Source of the DNA: Streptomyces aureus
GTDB taxonomy: Bacteria; Actinomycetota; Actinomycetes; Streptomycetales; Streptomycetaceae
DNA length: 64,000 nt
Direction of reading: 5' to 3'
NCBI RefSeq assembly: GCF_000725495.1
Contig: NZ_JNZD01000002.1
Span: 248,001 to 312,000 of the forward strand
Shown here: one piece after another, positions 17,944 through 28,880 of the stretch
Position numbering within the stretch: the stretch's first letter is position 1
Layout of the letters: the number at the start of each line of letters is the position of its first letter
Notes under the pieces: generated by a model
Told to the model about the DNA's origin: nothing
Database searches by the model: none
Seen by the model: the letters and a program-made list of their open reading frames with translations, nothing else
Program-made: the position numbers and the translations under genes

Positions 17944-18930
17944 GTGCGCCGCGTTCCCCCCACCGTCCCGCGCGCGCTGCTGTGCGTGATGCTGCTCGCG
18001 CTCTCCGGCTGCGGCTGGGGCACCGCCGCGTCCGGCGGGAACGAGCGGACGCCCGCCGCGGCGACGGGTGTGACCGCCGCCGCGGGCAGTTCGACCAGCG
18101 TCCATGTCATGTGGAACCTGACCACGGAAAACCCCCGGATCACCCGCTACGAGGTATATCGCGGCACCACCAAGGTCAAGGAGGTGCCTGGTTCGGAGCA
18201 CATGGTGGACATCACCCGCCTCCAGCCGTCCACCGCGTACGTCTTCAGGGTCCGGGCCCGCAACGCCGACGGGGTTCCCGGCCCCCTCAGCCGGCCGGTA
18301 CGGGCCACCACCCCGGCGGCGGTGGCGGCCGACCGGACCGCGCCCACCCGGCCGGGCGGCCCGCGGGGCAAGGCCATCGGCGGCCGGGCGGTCCAGCTCT
18401 CCTGGGCGAGCGCGTTCGACGCACGGGGCGTGGTGTCGTACGACATCTACCAGGGGACGTCGAAGATCCACAGTGTGGGCGGCGCACAGACGGCCACCGT
18501 CGTCACCGGGCTGCGGCCGGGCACGGCCTACGTGTTCACCGTGCGGGCCCGCGACGCCGCGGACAACGTCTCCGCGCCGAGCGGCCCGGTCCGGATCACC
18601 ACCGCACCGGGCCCGGCGGACGGCCGGGACACGGCACCGTCCGGCTTCCGTGCGACGGCCCACCGGAGCGACGGGGCGTACTACATCGACCTGGCGTGGA
18701 CCGCTCCCGAGGTCGACGGGGTCGTCACGGAATACGGGATCGAGCTCGACGGGCACGCCGTGACCTCGCTCGTGTGGGGCGGCACCCCGCCCAGCGGCAC
18801 CTGCGCGTACAGCTTCTACATCGGCCGGAAGGCCGGCGAGACGCATCGGGTGCGGATCAGGGCGAAGCTCCCGGACGGCACATGGGGCGCACGGTCCGAG
18901 GAACGCTCGGTGACGACGGGTACGAGCTGA
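17944..18930 (+). CDS. Lipoprotein with fibronectin type III domains
   Basis: 328 aa. A short signal ending in the lipobox LSGC puts the lipid-anchored cysteine at residue 23. Two clear fibronectin III modules follow (about 40-125 and 140-222), each with the ITRYEVYRGTTKV/VSYDIYQGTSKI and STAYVFRVRARN/GTAYVFTVRARD strands. A third, more divergent module runs to the C-terminus. Such modules are common spacers or adhesion units in actinobacterial surface and carbohydrate-active proteins; no catalytic domain is seen. The GTG start has SD GGAGGG at 7 bases. A much longer in-frame ORF upstream overlaps the chitosanase and is rejected. Confidence 0.85.
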   Translation: MRRVPPTVPRALLCVMLLALSGCGWGTAASGGNERTPAAATGVTAAAGSSTSVHVMWNLTTENPRITRYEVYRGTTKVKEVPGSEHMVDITRLQPSTAYVFRVRARNADGVPGPLSRPVRATTPAAVAADRTAPTRPGGPRGKAIGGRAVQLSWASAFDARGVVSYDIYQGTSKIHSVGGAQTATVVTGLRPGTAYVFTVRARDAADNVSAPSGPVRITTAPGPADGRDTAPSGFRATAHRSDGAYYIDLAWTAPEVDGVVTEYGIELDGHAVTSLVWGGTPPSGTCAYSFYIGRKAGETHRVRIRAKLPDGTWGARSEERSVTTGTS

Positions 18931-19350
18931 GCGGTCGATCGGTGACGACGGGCGGGCCTGAACGGTCGGTGATGGCGGGCGGGACCGAGCGGTCCTTGAC
19001 GACACGCGGGACCTGGACCTTCCGGCACGGTCGGCCAGGCATGAGCGTTCCGGCAGAGTCGGCGAGGCGTGAGCTTTCCGGTGTTCGCGGGCGGGCTCTC
19101 AGGCGTCCCGCGCCTGCCGACGGAGACCTCACTCGGGACAGGAGCCGCGGACCGGGCGGGCGACCCGCCGGACGTGCCCCGGACATGCCCCCGACGTGCG
19201 CCGGACGATGGAATTCGTCACCTGCCCGGTCCCCGTCCGCATGCGCGCCCCGCCCGGGGCGCATTGGCTCGCACCGAGGCAGCACGGGCCCTCCGATCCT
19301 CGGCGGTGCATGGGATGTACCGCCAACCGTGCCGCTGGAGGGCAGTTCCT
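18931..19350. other. Intergenic stretch with degenerate repeats
   Basis: 420 bp holding several loose copies of CGGTCGGTGACGACGGGCGGG and CGGCAGAGTCGGC-like motifs. No gene with codon bias was found. The SD of the next gene (GGAGGG, 19337-19342) ends it. Confidence 0.35.
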
Positions 19351-19905
19351 ATGCGTACCACTCAGAGACTTCTCCGCTCCGGCCTGACCGTGGCCGCCAC
19401 CGCTGCGCTTCCGCTCACCCTGGCCGCCCCGGCGGCCGTCGCCTGGGGGTCCGGGATCTCCGTGAGCACCAGTGGCACCTCGGTCTCGGTCACCACCAGC
19501 GCCTGCCCGAGCAACGGCAGCAGCTTCGGCAACGCCTCGCTGCTCTCCAGCGGGCAGACGAACTTCGCCCAGGGCCGTCAGATGCCGCTCACCGGGACGA
19601 GCAGCAGCCAGTCGGCGGCCTGGACCGGCGTGAGCCCCGGAACGTTCACGGTCATCGTCGTCTGCCAGGACGGTACGACGGCGGGCACCCAGTCGATCAT
19701 CGTCGCGGCCAGCGCGGCCCCGGCGACCCCCACCATCTCGACGACGGTCTCACCGTCGCCGTCGCGGGGCGTCATGGGCGGACTCGGCGGCGCAGTGAAG
19801 GACTACGGCACGGCCACGGTGGTGGGCGGCGGCGCCCTCGTCGTGACCGGCACGCTGGCGGCGGGCTGGTTCCTCCGCCGCCGGTCCAAGCCGCACCGGC
19901 TCTGA
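19351..19905 (+). CDS. Secreted, C-terminally membrane-anchored protein of unknown function
   Basis: 184 aa. It has a signal peptide ending near APAAVA, then a Ser/Thr/Gly-rich beta-type region with two cysteines (in SACPSNG and VVCQDG). A Pro/Ser linker and one C-terminal membrane helix (VVGGGALVVTGTLAAGWFL) follow, ending in RRRSKPHRL. There is no LPXTG sortase motif, so anchoring would be by the helix alone. The layout fits a Streptomyces cell-surface protein. Function not recognised. Confidence 0.75.
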   Translation: MRTTQRLLRSGLTVAATAALPLTLAAPAAVAWGSGISVSTSGTSVSVTTSACPSNGSSFGNASLLSSGQTNFAQGRQMPLTGTSSSQSAAWTGVSPGTFTVIVVCQDGTTAGTQSIIVAASAAPATPTISTTVSPSPSRGVMGGLGGAVKDYGTATVVGGGALVVTGTLAAGWFLRRRSKPHRL

Positions 19906-20061
19906 TCCGGGGACGTCGACAACGAGCGGCCGTTCCGCGGGCTCGAATCGCGGACGGCCGCTTCGTGGACTCAGGTCCCCGGACGGCGGTTCTCTCGGCG
20001 CTTGAACGCGGGCGGCGGCTCCGTACATCCGGACGCACACCTCAACAAGCCCCGGCCCCGC

Positions 20062-20607
20062 TCAGTCGCCCTTCTCCATGCTCTCGAACTCGGCCAGGGC
20101 ATGGGTGAGCCACTGGGTCCAGAAGGTCTCCAGGTCGATTCCGGCGCGCAGCACGAGATGGCGCAGCCGGTCCTCGGGCGTGCTCCGCTCCGGCGGGAAG
20201 TCCCGGGCCTGGATCTGCTCGTACTCGGCCAACTGGCCCCGGTGCAGGTCGAGATGACGGCGCAGGTCGGCCTGGATGCCCTCGGTGCCGACGACGGCCG
20301 CGGCCCGCAGGCGCAGCAGCATCGTGTCGCGCATCGGCTTCGGTTCCTGCGCGGCGGCGGTCCAGCGCGCGAGTTCGGCGCGGCCGGCGGGCAGGACCTC
20401 GTAACTCTTCTTCTGGCCGCGGGCGTGCAGTTCCGGGGGAAGCGCCCTGATGTAGCCCTCGGCCTCCAGTTTTCCCAGCTCGCGATAGATCTGCTGGTGC
20501 GTCGCCGACCAGAAGTAGCCGATCGACTTGTCGAACCGCCGGGTCAGTTCGAGGCCCGACGAGGGCTTCTCGAGCAGGGCGGTGAGGATCGCGTGCGGGA
20601 GTGACAT
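20062..20607 (-). CDS. PadR-family transcriptional regulator
   Basis: 181 aa. N-terminal winged helix: AILTALLEKPSSGLEL, then SATHQQIYRELGKLEAEGYI (35-54), the PadR recognition helix and wing. The C-terminal half matches the Vir_act_alpha_C dimerisation domain. The ligand and target are unknown. It lies between the anchored protein and a SapA-like gene, transcribed on the minus strand, and is separated from the latter by two strong terminators, so it is probably independently expressed. Confidence 0.9.
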   Translation of the reverse strand: MSLPHAILTALLEKPSSGLELTRRFDKSIGYFWSATHQQIYRELGKLEAEGYIRALPPELHARGQKKSYEVLPAGRAELARWTAAAQEPKPMRDTMLLRLRAAAVVGTEGIQADLRRHLDLHRGQLAEYEQIQARDFPPERSTPEDRLRHLVLRAGIDLETFWTQWLTHALAEFESMEKGD

Positions 20608-20723
20608 GGGGTCATCCTAGGGACGGCCCCGGGAGTCCCCCGATGACCGGTCACGCTCCCCCGGTGACCGGCCGTACTCCCGGCTGAGGACCGAACGCAC
20701 TCCCCAGGGTCGGCGCGGCGCCC

Positions 20724-20763
20724 GCTCGCCCCGGCGGAACGCGGTGCGTCCGCCGGGGCGAGC
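20724..20763 (-). terminator. Terminator hairpin, distal of a tandem pair
   Basis: A perfect 15-bp inverted repeat (20724-20738 with 20749-20763) encloses a 10-base loop. It is the second hairpin met by transcripts leaving the SapA-like gene on the minus strand. Confidence 0.7.
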
Positions 20764-20779
20764 CGGGCCCTGCGCCCCC

Positions 20780-20812
20780 GGACGGCCGCCGCGTCAGGTG
20801 CGGCGGCCGTCC
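20780..20812 (-). terminator. Terminator hairpin after SapA-like gene
   Basis: GGACGGCCGCCGC (20780-20792) pairs perfectly with GCGGCGGCCGTCC (20800-20812) around a 7-base loop. It begins 11 bases after the SapA-like stop codon. Confidence 0.75.
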
Positions 20813-20823
20813 TGAGGGGCGGA

Positions 20824-21273
20824 TCAGCGGGTGAAGGTCACCCGCTGCTCCTTGAAGGCGCCGCAGTTGGAGCCGGACACCTGGGTGTACACGTTCTTGA
20901 TCTGGCCGCCCCAGTCGACGCAGTGGCCCTTGCCGTACACGTACGTCGGTCCCGCGTACGAGGTGTACTGGTCGTAGTCGTCGTCGCCCAGGCCGGTGTC
21001 GGGGACGTAGACCCAGGCGGACATGTCCACGGCGGTGCCGGGGCTGTTGCGGATGGTCGTGACGCAGTTCTTGCCGTTGGAGGCGTTGTACGTGAGGTAG
21101 ACCGTGCCGAGCGAGCCGACGGGCGCCGAGTTCACCGTCTTGTAGGCACTGCCGCAGACCTTCTGCGGCGTGGTGTTGGCGGCGGCCGAGGCGGGCGCCG
21201 CCAGCGCGGCGGAGGCTCCCACCAGCACGGCGGCGAAGGTGCCGACCATCAGGGCGGAACGGTTGAATCCCAT
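20824..21273 (-). CDS. Secreted SapA-like (spore-associated protein A) protein
   Basis: 149 aa. A clear signal peptide (MGFNRSALMVGTFAAVL... ending ASA) gives a mature protein of about 115 residues. The mature part has VCGSAYKTVNS and GTVYLTYNASNGKNCV near its start and GHCVDWGGQIK near its end, the pattern of Streptomyces spore-associated protein A and its relatives, with four conserved cysteines. SapA is found with aerial hyphae and spores; its biochemical role is not established. Strong tandem terminators follow. Confidence 0.75.
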   Translation of the reverse strand: MGFNRSALMVGTFAAVLVGASAALAAPASAAANTTPQKVCGSAYKTVNSAPVGSLGTVYLTYNASNGKNCVTTIRNSPGTAVDMSAWVYVPDTGLGDDDYDQYTSYAGPTYVYGKGHCVDWGGQIKNVYTQVSGSNCGAFKEQRVTFTR

Positions 21274-21366
21274 TATTTCCCCCTTGCGGATCTTTGGAGG
21301 CGTTTGCTCCTACCTGATGTGACCGACGACACCCTCGAACGGTTGTGCCGCGCCTCGGAATTCGCC

Positions 21367-23487
<2,121 letters not shown>

Positions 23488-23524
23488 TTACCGGCCGAAC
23501 GGCGGCGCGGGGCCGGAGCGGGCT

Positions 23525-24328
23525 TCAGCCGAGGGCCACCTGGGCCACGAGGGCGGCGACCGCATCGGGCTGGTCGACCATCACGACGTGGCCCGCGTCG
23601 GGCACCGGGACCATGGTCACGTTGGGACTGGCCTCCAGCCCGGCCCGCTCCTCGTCCTTCAGGCCGACCTCGTCCCGGTCGCCGCGTACGACCCAGGCGG
23701 GCGCACCCGAGTCACGGAGACGGGCGACGAGGGTCCCGTACCGGTCCAGGTAGTCGAAGTACCGCCGGACCATCTGCCGGCAGAACTCCGGATCGTTCTT
23801 CGCCAGGTCGGCACCGAGCACCTCGCGGCGGGCCGGCGGCAGCATCTGGCCCACGACCCGCGGTGTCGCCTTCACCACGCCGATCCAGGTCAGCGCCCCG
23901 ATGCCGGGCACCCGGCCGAGCCCGTTGGTGATCGCGAGCGCCCTGTCCTCGTCGGATGCCGAGAACGTCGGGGACAACAGGACGACGGGCCCGGCGAAAT
24001 GCCCGCCGGCCACCATCTCCAGGGCGACGTTGGCCCCGATGCTGTGGCCGACCACCACGCCGCAGCCGCGCTCCGCGGCCAGGGCGCCCGCCATCGCCGC
24101 ATAGTTCTCGATGGAGAGATCGCGCGGCGGCGTGGTGCCCGCGTGGCCCGGGAGGGTCGCGGCCACCAGTCGCACCGGCGCGGAGGCGAGCGGCGGCGCG
24201 GCCATCAGGTCGTCGTAGAACACGGTGCCGCACATCCCGCCGGGCAGCAGCAGGACCCGGGCGCTCGCGTCGGCGGGCCCCGACTCCTTGATGTCCCACG
24301 CGTCGAACTGCTCGGGGGTGCTGGTCAT
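23525..24328 (-). CDS. Alpha/beta-fold hydrolase
   Basis: 267 aa. The oxyanion strand LLLPGGMCG is followed by the nucleophile elbow VVGHSIGAN (GHSIG). The acid WVVRGDRDEVG and the catalytic His in VPDAGHVVMVDQPD are in the expected order. Members hydrolyse esters, lactones or similar; substrate unknown. The ATG at 24328 has GGAGGG 7 bases upstream, better than the in-frame ATG at 24349. Confidence 0.85.
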   Translation of the reverse strand: MTSTPEQFDAWDIKESGPADASARVLLLPGGMCGTVFYDDLMAAPPLASAPVRLVAATLPGHAGTTPPRDLSIENYAAMAGALAAERGCGVVVGHSIGANVALEMVAGGHFAGPVVLLSPTFSASDEDRALAITNGLGRVPGIGALTWIGVVKATPRVVGQMLPPARREVLGADLAKNDPEFCRQMVRRYFDYLDRYGTLVARLRDSGAPAWVVRGDRDEVGLKDEERAGLEASPNVTMVPVPDAGHVVMVDQPDAVAALVAQVALG

Positions 24329-24447
24329 GTCCGGGCCCTCCTCTGGCACCTGCGGTCAGCCAGAGTGTGGCGCGCGGGACGGAGGGAACGGCTGATCAGG
24401 GGCCGAACGCGGCATGTCGCCCGCGCCGGCCCGACGGATCAGGGCTG

Positions 24448-24571
24448 CACGCCGACACCGGCCAGGGCTTCATGCCGACACCGGCCAAGGCTTCACGCCG
24501 ACACCGGTCAAGGCTGCACGCCGACACCGGTCAGGGCGGCACGGCGATACAGGTCAAGGCTTCACGCCGAT
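24448..24571. repeat. 23-bp tandem repeat, five full copies
   Basis: The unit CACGCCGACACCGGTCAAGG plus three variable bases repeats at 24448, 24471, 24494, 24517 and 24540, with a partial sixth copy from 24563. The last copies run into the 3' end of the PrmC-like gene, including its stop codon. The array therefore looks like repeated duplication of the gene's own tail. No spacers, so not CRISPR. Confidence 0.85.
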
Positions 24572-25348
24572 CACGACATTGGCGTACCACTCCTCCGAGA
24601 CGGCCAGGCGGGCGATCAGTCCGGCGCTCGCGAAGGCCTCGATCGCCGTGGGCGCCTGGCGCTCGCTGGTCTCGATCAGCAGACACCCGCCGCGGGCCAG
24701 CCAGCGCGGCGCCTCGACGGCGACCCGGCGGGCGAGGTCGAGCCCGTCCGCGCCCCCGTCCAGGGCGACCAGGGGTTCGTGGTCCCGGGCCTCCGACGGC
24801 AGCAGGCCGACCTCGTCGGTCGGGACGTAGGGCACGTTGGCGGCGAGGACGTCGACCCGGCCGCGCAGGGTGGCGGGCAGCGCGGCGAAGAGGTCCCCTT
24901 CGTGCACCTGGCCCGCGAACGGCGCGACGTTGCGGCGGGCGCAGCGCACCGCCGCCGGGTCGATGTCCGCGGCGTGCAGCTCGGGTCCCCCGAGGGAAGC
25001 GGCCAGCGCGGCACCGACCGCGCCCGAGCCGCAGCACAGGTCCACCACGACGGACGCCTCACGGGCGAGCGCGACGGCCTGCTCGACGAGGAACTCGGTA
25101 CGGCGGCGCGGTACGAAGACGCCCGGATCGAGGCTGATCCGCAGTCCGTGGAACTCGGCCCAGCCGAGGACGTGTTCGAGGGGCAGTCCCGCGACGCGCC
25201 GGTCCACCATCGCGGCGGCCTCGTCCGGGGTGCGGGCGGCGGAGCGGATCAGCTCCGCCTCGTCCTCGGCGAAGACACAGCCGGCGGAACGGAGGGCGGC
25301 GACCATCGGGTCGGCGGCGCCGGGAACATCGGGAGAGAAGGGAGGCAT
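24554..25348 (-). CDS. PrmC/HemK-related protein methyltransferase
   Basis: 264 aa class I SAM methyltransferase. It has the HemK-type preface FVPRRRTEFLVEQA (78-91), the SAM loop VDLCCGSGAVG (100-110), and the catalytic tetrapeptide region ANVPYVP. Here NPPY of PrmC is NVPY, as in the PrmC-related actinobacterial subgroup. The role is probably methylation of a glutamine or another planar nitrogen; whether the substrate is a release factor is uncertain because the true PrmC is usually beside prfA. The 3' end is embedded in a 23-bp tandem repeat array. Confidence 0.8.
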   Translation of the reverse strand: MPPFSPDVPGAADPMVAALRSAGCVFAEDEAELIRSAARTPDEAAAMVDRRVAGLPLEHVLGWAEFHGLRISLDPGVFVPRRRTEFLVEQAVALAREASVVVDLCCGSGAVGAALAASLGGPELHAADIDPAAVRCARRNVAPFAGQVHEGDLFAALPATLRGRVDVLAANVPYVPTDEVGLLPSEARDHEPLVALDGGADGLDLARRVAVEAPRWLARGGCLLIETSERQAPTAIEAFASAGLIARLAVSEEWYANVVIGVKP

Positions 25349-25597
25349 GGAACCGAGGGCCTTTCGACGAACCGAAGGGCGCTCCCGCGGCCACCGTCAG
25401 ACGGGTCGGACGGCGGCCGTGACGTCCGGAGAAGGGAGCACCCGGCCTGACACAGCGGTAATGGGTCCCACCTCCTCGAGTCGCGCCGGCCCGCGACGGT
25501 CCGCGGCCGGGACGGCCACCCTACAGGAACGATCAGTCACAGGGCGCACAGAACCCGCCGGGCCCGGTATGAGTAGCTCTCCCCCCTTCCGTCCCCA

Positions 25598-25612
25598 GTT
25601 GTAGTATGCAAC
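25598..25612 (+). promoter_or_regulatory. Inverted repeat before MarR gene
   Basis: GTTG-N7-CAAC (25598-25612) lies 26 bases upstream of the MarR ATG, in an AT-rich pocket. Likely autoregulatory site; inferred. Confidence 0.4.
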
Positions 25613-25637
25613 CAGGCCGGATCGAGGAGGTCCCGTC

Positions 25638-26144
25638 ATGTCGCCCGAGGACTCCGTTGAGCACGTCGAGGGTGCCCAGGCGCCCGCCGAGCCTGTGACG
25701 CCCCAGTCGGCCGTGGAGATCATCCAGAAGGAGATGACGGTGTTCGCCCGCCGCGCCAGGGCCTCGGCGGACCGCATCCATCCCGAGCTGTCGCTGGTCT
25801 CGTACACCCTCCTCGGTCATCTGCGGGAGGTCGGCGGCTGCCGGGCGACGGACCTCGCGGCTCACTACTCGCTGGACAAGTCCACGGTGAGCCGCCAGGT
25901 GGCGGCGCTGCAGCGGGCCGGGCTGATCGAACGGCGCCGGGACCCCGAGGACCACCGCGTCCACGTCCTGCACCTGACCCACGCGGGCACGGCGATCCTC
26001 GCCCTGGTGACCCGCAGCCGCCGGGCGGCGTTCCGCGAACGCCTCGCGGGCTGGCCCGAAGAGGACCTCACCCGCTTCGCCTCGTATCTGCAGCGGTACA
26101 ACGCGACGGCGAGCGCCTATGAGACGGAGGGGCCGGAGGCCTGA
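25638..26144 (+). CDS. MarR-family transcriptional regulator
   Basis: 168 aa. The winged helix lies in the centre: CRATDLAAHYSLDKSTVSRQ (helix-turn-helix), then VAALQRAGLIERRRDPEDHRVHVL, with the conserved DxR wing. N- and C-terminal helices form the dimer. SD GAGGAGG supports the ATG. It is divergent from the PrmC-like gene; no obvious target lies downstream, so its regulon may include itself and the divergent gene. Confidence 0.88.
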   Translation: MSPEDSVEHVEGAQAPAEPVTPQSAVEIIQKEMTVFARRARASADRIHPELSLVSYTLLGHLREVGGCRATDLAAHYSLDKSTVSRQVAALQRAGLIERRRDPEDHRVHVLHLTHAGTAILALVTRSRRAAFRERLAGWPEEDLTRFASYLQRYNATASAYETEGPEA

Positions 26145-26204
26145 GGGCAGCCGCGCCCCGCGAGTGCGTTGCGACCCCGGCCCGTACGGCTCCCAGGCGC
26201 TCGG

Positions 26205-26252
26205 CCATACGGCCATACGGGCATACGGGCATACGGGCATACGGGCATACGG
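26205..26252. repeat. 8-bp tandem repeat, six copies
   Basis: CCATACGG twice, then GCATACGG four times, contiguous. It lies in the gap where the MarR and GNAT genes converge. It could form short hairpin-like structures or be prone to slippage. Confidence 0.85.
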
Positions 26253-26274
26253 GCAGGCGTATCGGCGTACGGGA

Positions 26275-27051
26275 TCAGCCCAAGTCCGCGATCCGACCCT
26301 CGCCTACCGTCCCGGGCACCCGTGCGGCCATGAAGCGGACGGGCCGGCGCAGCCGGAATCCCAGCGACTCGTAGAGGCGGATGGCGCCGGTGTTGCTCGC
26401 CGCGGTGTGCAGGAAGGGGGTCTCGCCGCGCTCCCGGATGCCGTGGGCGACGGCCAGGATCAGCCGGGAGGCCAGCCCTTCGCCCCGGTGGGCGGGATCC
26501 GTGCAGACCGCGCTGATCTCGGTCCAGCCCGGCGGGTGGAGCCGCTCGCCCGCCATCGCGATCAGGGCGCCGTTCCGGCGGATTCCCAGGTACGTCCCGA
26601 GTTCGACGGTCCGCTGCTCGAAGGGGCCCGGCTGGGTCCGCTCCACCAGGTCCAGCATGGCCGGCACGTCGGCCGGACCGAGCCGTACCGCTTCGGCGTC
26701 GGGAGCCGCGTCCAGGCCGTCGTCCACCAGCTGCACGCCGTCGAGGCTGAAGACGACGTCCCAGCCGTCCGGAGTCTGTCCGTCGAAGCCGGCCAGCGGG
26801 GCATCGCCTCCGGGTCCGACCAGAGCCGCCAGATCGGCCCAGTCGGCGGCGCCGGGGTCATCGGGCAGCGCGAGCCACGGGGACACGTCCACGGGGTAGC
26901 GGAGCACCCGTCCGCGCCGCTCGGCGAAGTGGGCGTGCGGTCCGGTGAGCGAGCCGAGGGCCGGGTTGTCCAGGGGGTGAGGGACGACGGGTGCGGGTGT
27001 CGTCCGCGCCTCCGGGCTCTCGACCCCTGCGGAGACGTACGCCTCGGTCAT
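26275..27051 (-). CDS. GNAT-family N-acetyltransferase
   Basis: 258 aa. The C-terminal half is the GNAT fold: AVCTDPAHRGEGLASRLI holds the acetyl-CoA loop (R-G-x-G), and SNTGAIRLYESLGFRLRRPVRF is the terminal helix and strand. The N-terminal half (to about residue 130) is a degenerate GNAT-like or FR47-associated domain with LGPADVPAMLDLVERTQPGPF. It acetylates an unknown amine. The ATG at 27051 has AGGGAG upstream; a GTG 12 bases earlier is the alternative. Confidence 0.82.
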   Translation of the reverse strand: MTEAYVSAGVESPEARTTPAPVVPHPLDNPALGSLTGPHAHFAERRGRVLRYPVDVSPWLALPDDPGAADWADLAALVGPGGDAPLAGFDGQTPDGWDVVFSLDGVQLVDDGLDAAPDAEAVRLGPADVPAMLDLVERTQPGPFEQRTVELGTYLGIRRNGALIAMAGERLHPPGWTEISAVCTDPAHRGEGLASRLILAVAHGIRERGETPFLHTAASNTGAIRLYESLGFRLRRPVRFMAARVPGTVGEGRIADLG

Positions 27052-27249
27052 CTGCTCCCTCACTCTCCTTCGTCGCGGTCACCGTTCGTCGTGACCGCGC
27101 TCACCGACTGTGCGTGTACGGGCCAACAGAGTCGGCTCCTGGGGCAAGGAAGATCGGGGCGCGGCTATTCCCGAGGCCCGGAAGAGTTCACGCGCACGCA
27201 ATGATCAACGGGGTGGGCGGCTCGGAGCACGGTGCCGGTGCGCGTACGG

Positions 27250-27261
27250 TTGACTGGTCAA
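27250..27261 (+). promoter_or_regulatory. Short palindrome in divergent GNAT/oxidoreductase region
   Basis: TTGAC-TG-GTCAA is a perfect inverted repeat in the 344-bp gap between the GNAT gene and the molybdenum oxidoreductase gene, 135 bases upstream of the latter. Candidate operator only. The rest of this gap is GC-rich without a visible gene. Confidence 0.3.
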
Positions 27262-27395
27262 GCATCGTTGCGTTCCGGGTGGCCGACCCGGGCGCGCACC
27301 GGTCACCATCACCGCCGATCCGCGGGCCGCCTCCCCCGGCGACCGCGCTCGATCCGCGGGCCGTCGTCCCCCGCGGCCCTGGAGGCACCACCCGC

Positions 27396-28001
27396 ATGAA
27401 CGTCACGCGAGGCTTCACCGGGCGCCCGCGCGTCCACAACCCCGGACTGCCGCCCGGCCAGTACGACGCCGGCGACGACTGGCCCGTCCTGTCCGCCGAG
27501 GTGACCCCGGACCTGGCGCCCGCCGACTGGAACCTGCGGATCGACGGCCTGGTGGCCGAGCCGCGCACCTGGGACTGGGAGCAGGCGCACGCGCTGGCCG
27601 CCTCCTCGTACGAGGGTGACATCCACTGTGTGACGAGCTGGTCGAAGTTCGGGGTGCGGTTCGGCGGGGTCTCCCTGGACACTTTCCTGGAGGCCGTGGG
27701 ACCGGACCCGGCCGCCACCCACGCGGTGGCGTACGCGCACACCGGGTACACCGCGAACCTCCCGCTGGCCGACCTCACCGGCTCGCGCGCCTGGATCGTC
27801 TGGGAGTACGACGGGAAGCCGCTGCCGGCCGAGCACGGCGGTCCCGCCCGGCTGATCGTGCCTCATCTGTACTTCTGGAAGAGCGTCAAGTGGATCGCGG
27901 GCATCCGGATCCTCGACCACGACGAGCCGGGATTCTGGGAACAGAACGGCTACCACGCCCGCGGCAACCCCTGGGAAGAGCAGCGTTACTCCGGTGACTG
28001 A
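27396..28001 (+). CDS. Molybdopterin-dependent oxidoreductase (sulfite oxidase-like)
   Basis: 201 aa, the core molybdenum-cofactor domain only. GDIHCVTSWSKFGVRFGGV (74-92) carries Cys78, the expected thiolate ligand to Mo; LIVPHLYFWKSVKW and PGFWEQNGYHARGNPW are family signatures. No twin-arginine signal, so cytosolic. It overlaps by 8 bases with a flavin reductase gene that probably supplies or removes electrons. The physiological substrate is not evident. SD GGAGG precedes the ATG; the longer ORF covers the promoter. Confidence 0.88.
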   Translation: MNVTRGFTGRPRVHNPGLPPGQYDAGDDWPVLSAEVTPDLAPADWNLRIDGLVAEPRTWDWEQAHALAASSYEGDIHCVTSWSKFGVRFGGVSLDTFLEAVGPDPAATHAVAYAHTGYTANLPLADLTGSRAWIVWEYDGKPLPAEHGGPARLIVPHLYFWKSVKWIAGIRILDHDEPGFWEQNGYHARGNPWEEQRYSGD

Positions 28002-28755
28002 GACCATGACCTTCGTACCGCCGACCCGGTTCGCCGTGCCCGGACGCATCGCGGTGAGCACGACGACGGCCACCACCTGGCAGACGGCCACGCTGACCGA
28101 CATCCGCCGTGAGACGCCGCACGCGGCGACGTTCCGGTTCGCCGTGCCCGGGTGGCAGGGGCATCTGCCCGGCCAGCACCTGATGCTCCGGCTCACCGCC
28201 GACGACGGCTACGCGGCGCAGCGCCACTACTCGATCGCGTCCTCGCCCGACGACACCGGTCACATCGAACTCACGCTGGACCATGTCGACGGCGGCGAGG
28301 TCTCCGGCTGGTTCCACACCGTCGCCCGGCCCGGCGACTCCGTGGAGGTCCGGGGCCCCAACAGCGGCTTCTTCGCCTGGCCCGGGGACCGGCCGGCCCT
28401 GCTCGTCGGTGCCGGCTCCGGTGTCGTCCCGCTGATGTCGATGCTGCGCCACCACCGCGCCCGGTCCCTCGACCTGCCGCTGCGCCTCCTGGTCTCCGCG
28501 CGCAGCCCGGAGGAACTCATCTACGCGGAGGAGTACGGGCCCGAGACCACGGCCGTGTTCACCCGCTCGGCCCCGGACGGTGTGCCGGTCGGCCGGATGA
28601 CCGCCGCCCACGTGGCCCCCCTCATGGCGGAACGGCCACCCGCCGGCTGGGAGGCCTACATCTGCGGCTCCAACGCCTTCGCCGAACACGCCTCGCGCCT
28701 GCTGGTGGCAGCGGGCCAACCGGTGGACCACATCAGAATCGAACGCTTCGGCTGA
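27994..28755 (+). CDS. FAD/NAD(P)-binding oxidoreductase (ferredoxin-reductase type)
   Basis: 253 aa. FAD-binding motif RHYSIAS (about 74-80) and NAD(P) motif LLVGAGSGVVPLMSMLRHH place it in the FNR superfamily. The terminal block YICGSNAFAEHASRLLV is also typical. No 2Fe-2S domain is attached. It is translationally coupled to the molybdenum oxidoreductase, so the two probably form an NAD(P)H-linked redox pair. GTG start inside the upstream gene. Confidence 0.88.
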   Translation: MTETMTFVPPTRFAVPGRIAVSTTTATTWQTATLTDIRRETPHAATFRFAVPGWQGHLPGQHLMLRLTADDGYAAQRHYSIASSPDDTGHIELTLDHVDGGEVSGWFHTVARPGDSVEVRGPNSGFFAWPGDRPALLVGAGSGVVPLMSMLRHHRARSLDLPLRLLVSARSPEELIYAEEYGPETTAVFTRSAPDGVPVGRMTAAHVAPLMAERPPAGWEAYICGSNAFAEHASRLLVAAGQPVDHIRIERFG

Positions 28756-28880
28756 CCCATCGGGACGCCTTCGCCCGGTCTGCAACGGGCCTTCGACCGA
28801 CCCACCCCCACGCTTCCGGGTCGAGGTCGAAAAGCCCGTCCCCGCCCCGGATCGCGGAGCGCGTCAAGCTCCCACGACCG

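Noticed and set aside
24448..24571. CRISPR-like array
   Set aside because: The 23-bp units are contiguous with no spacers and no cas genes nearby.
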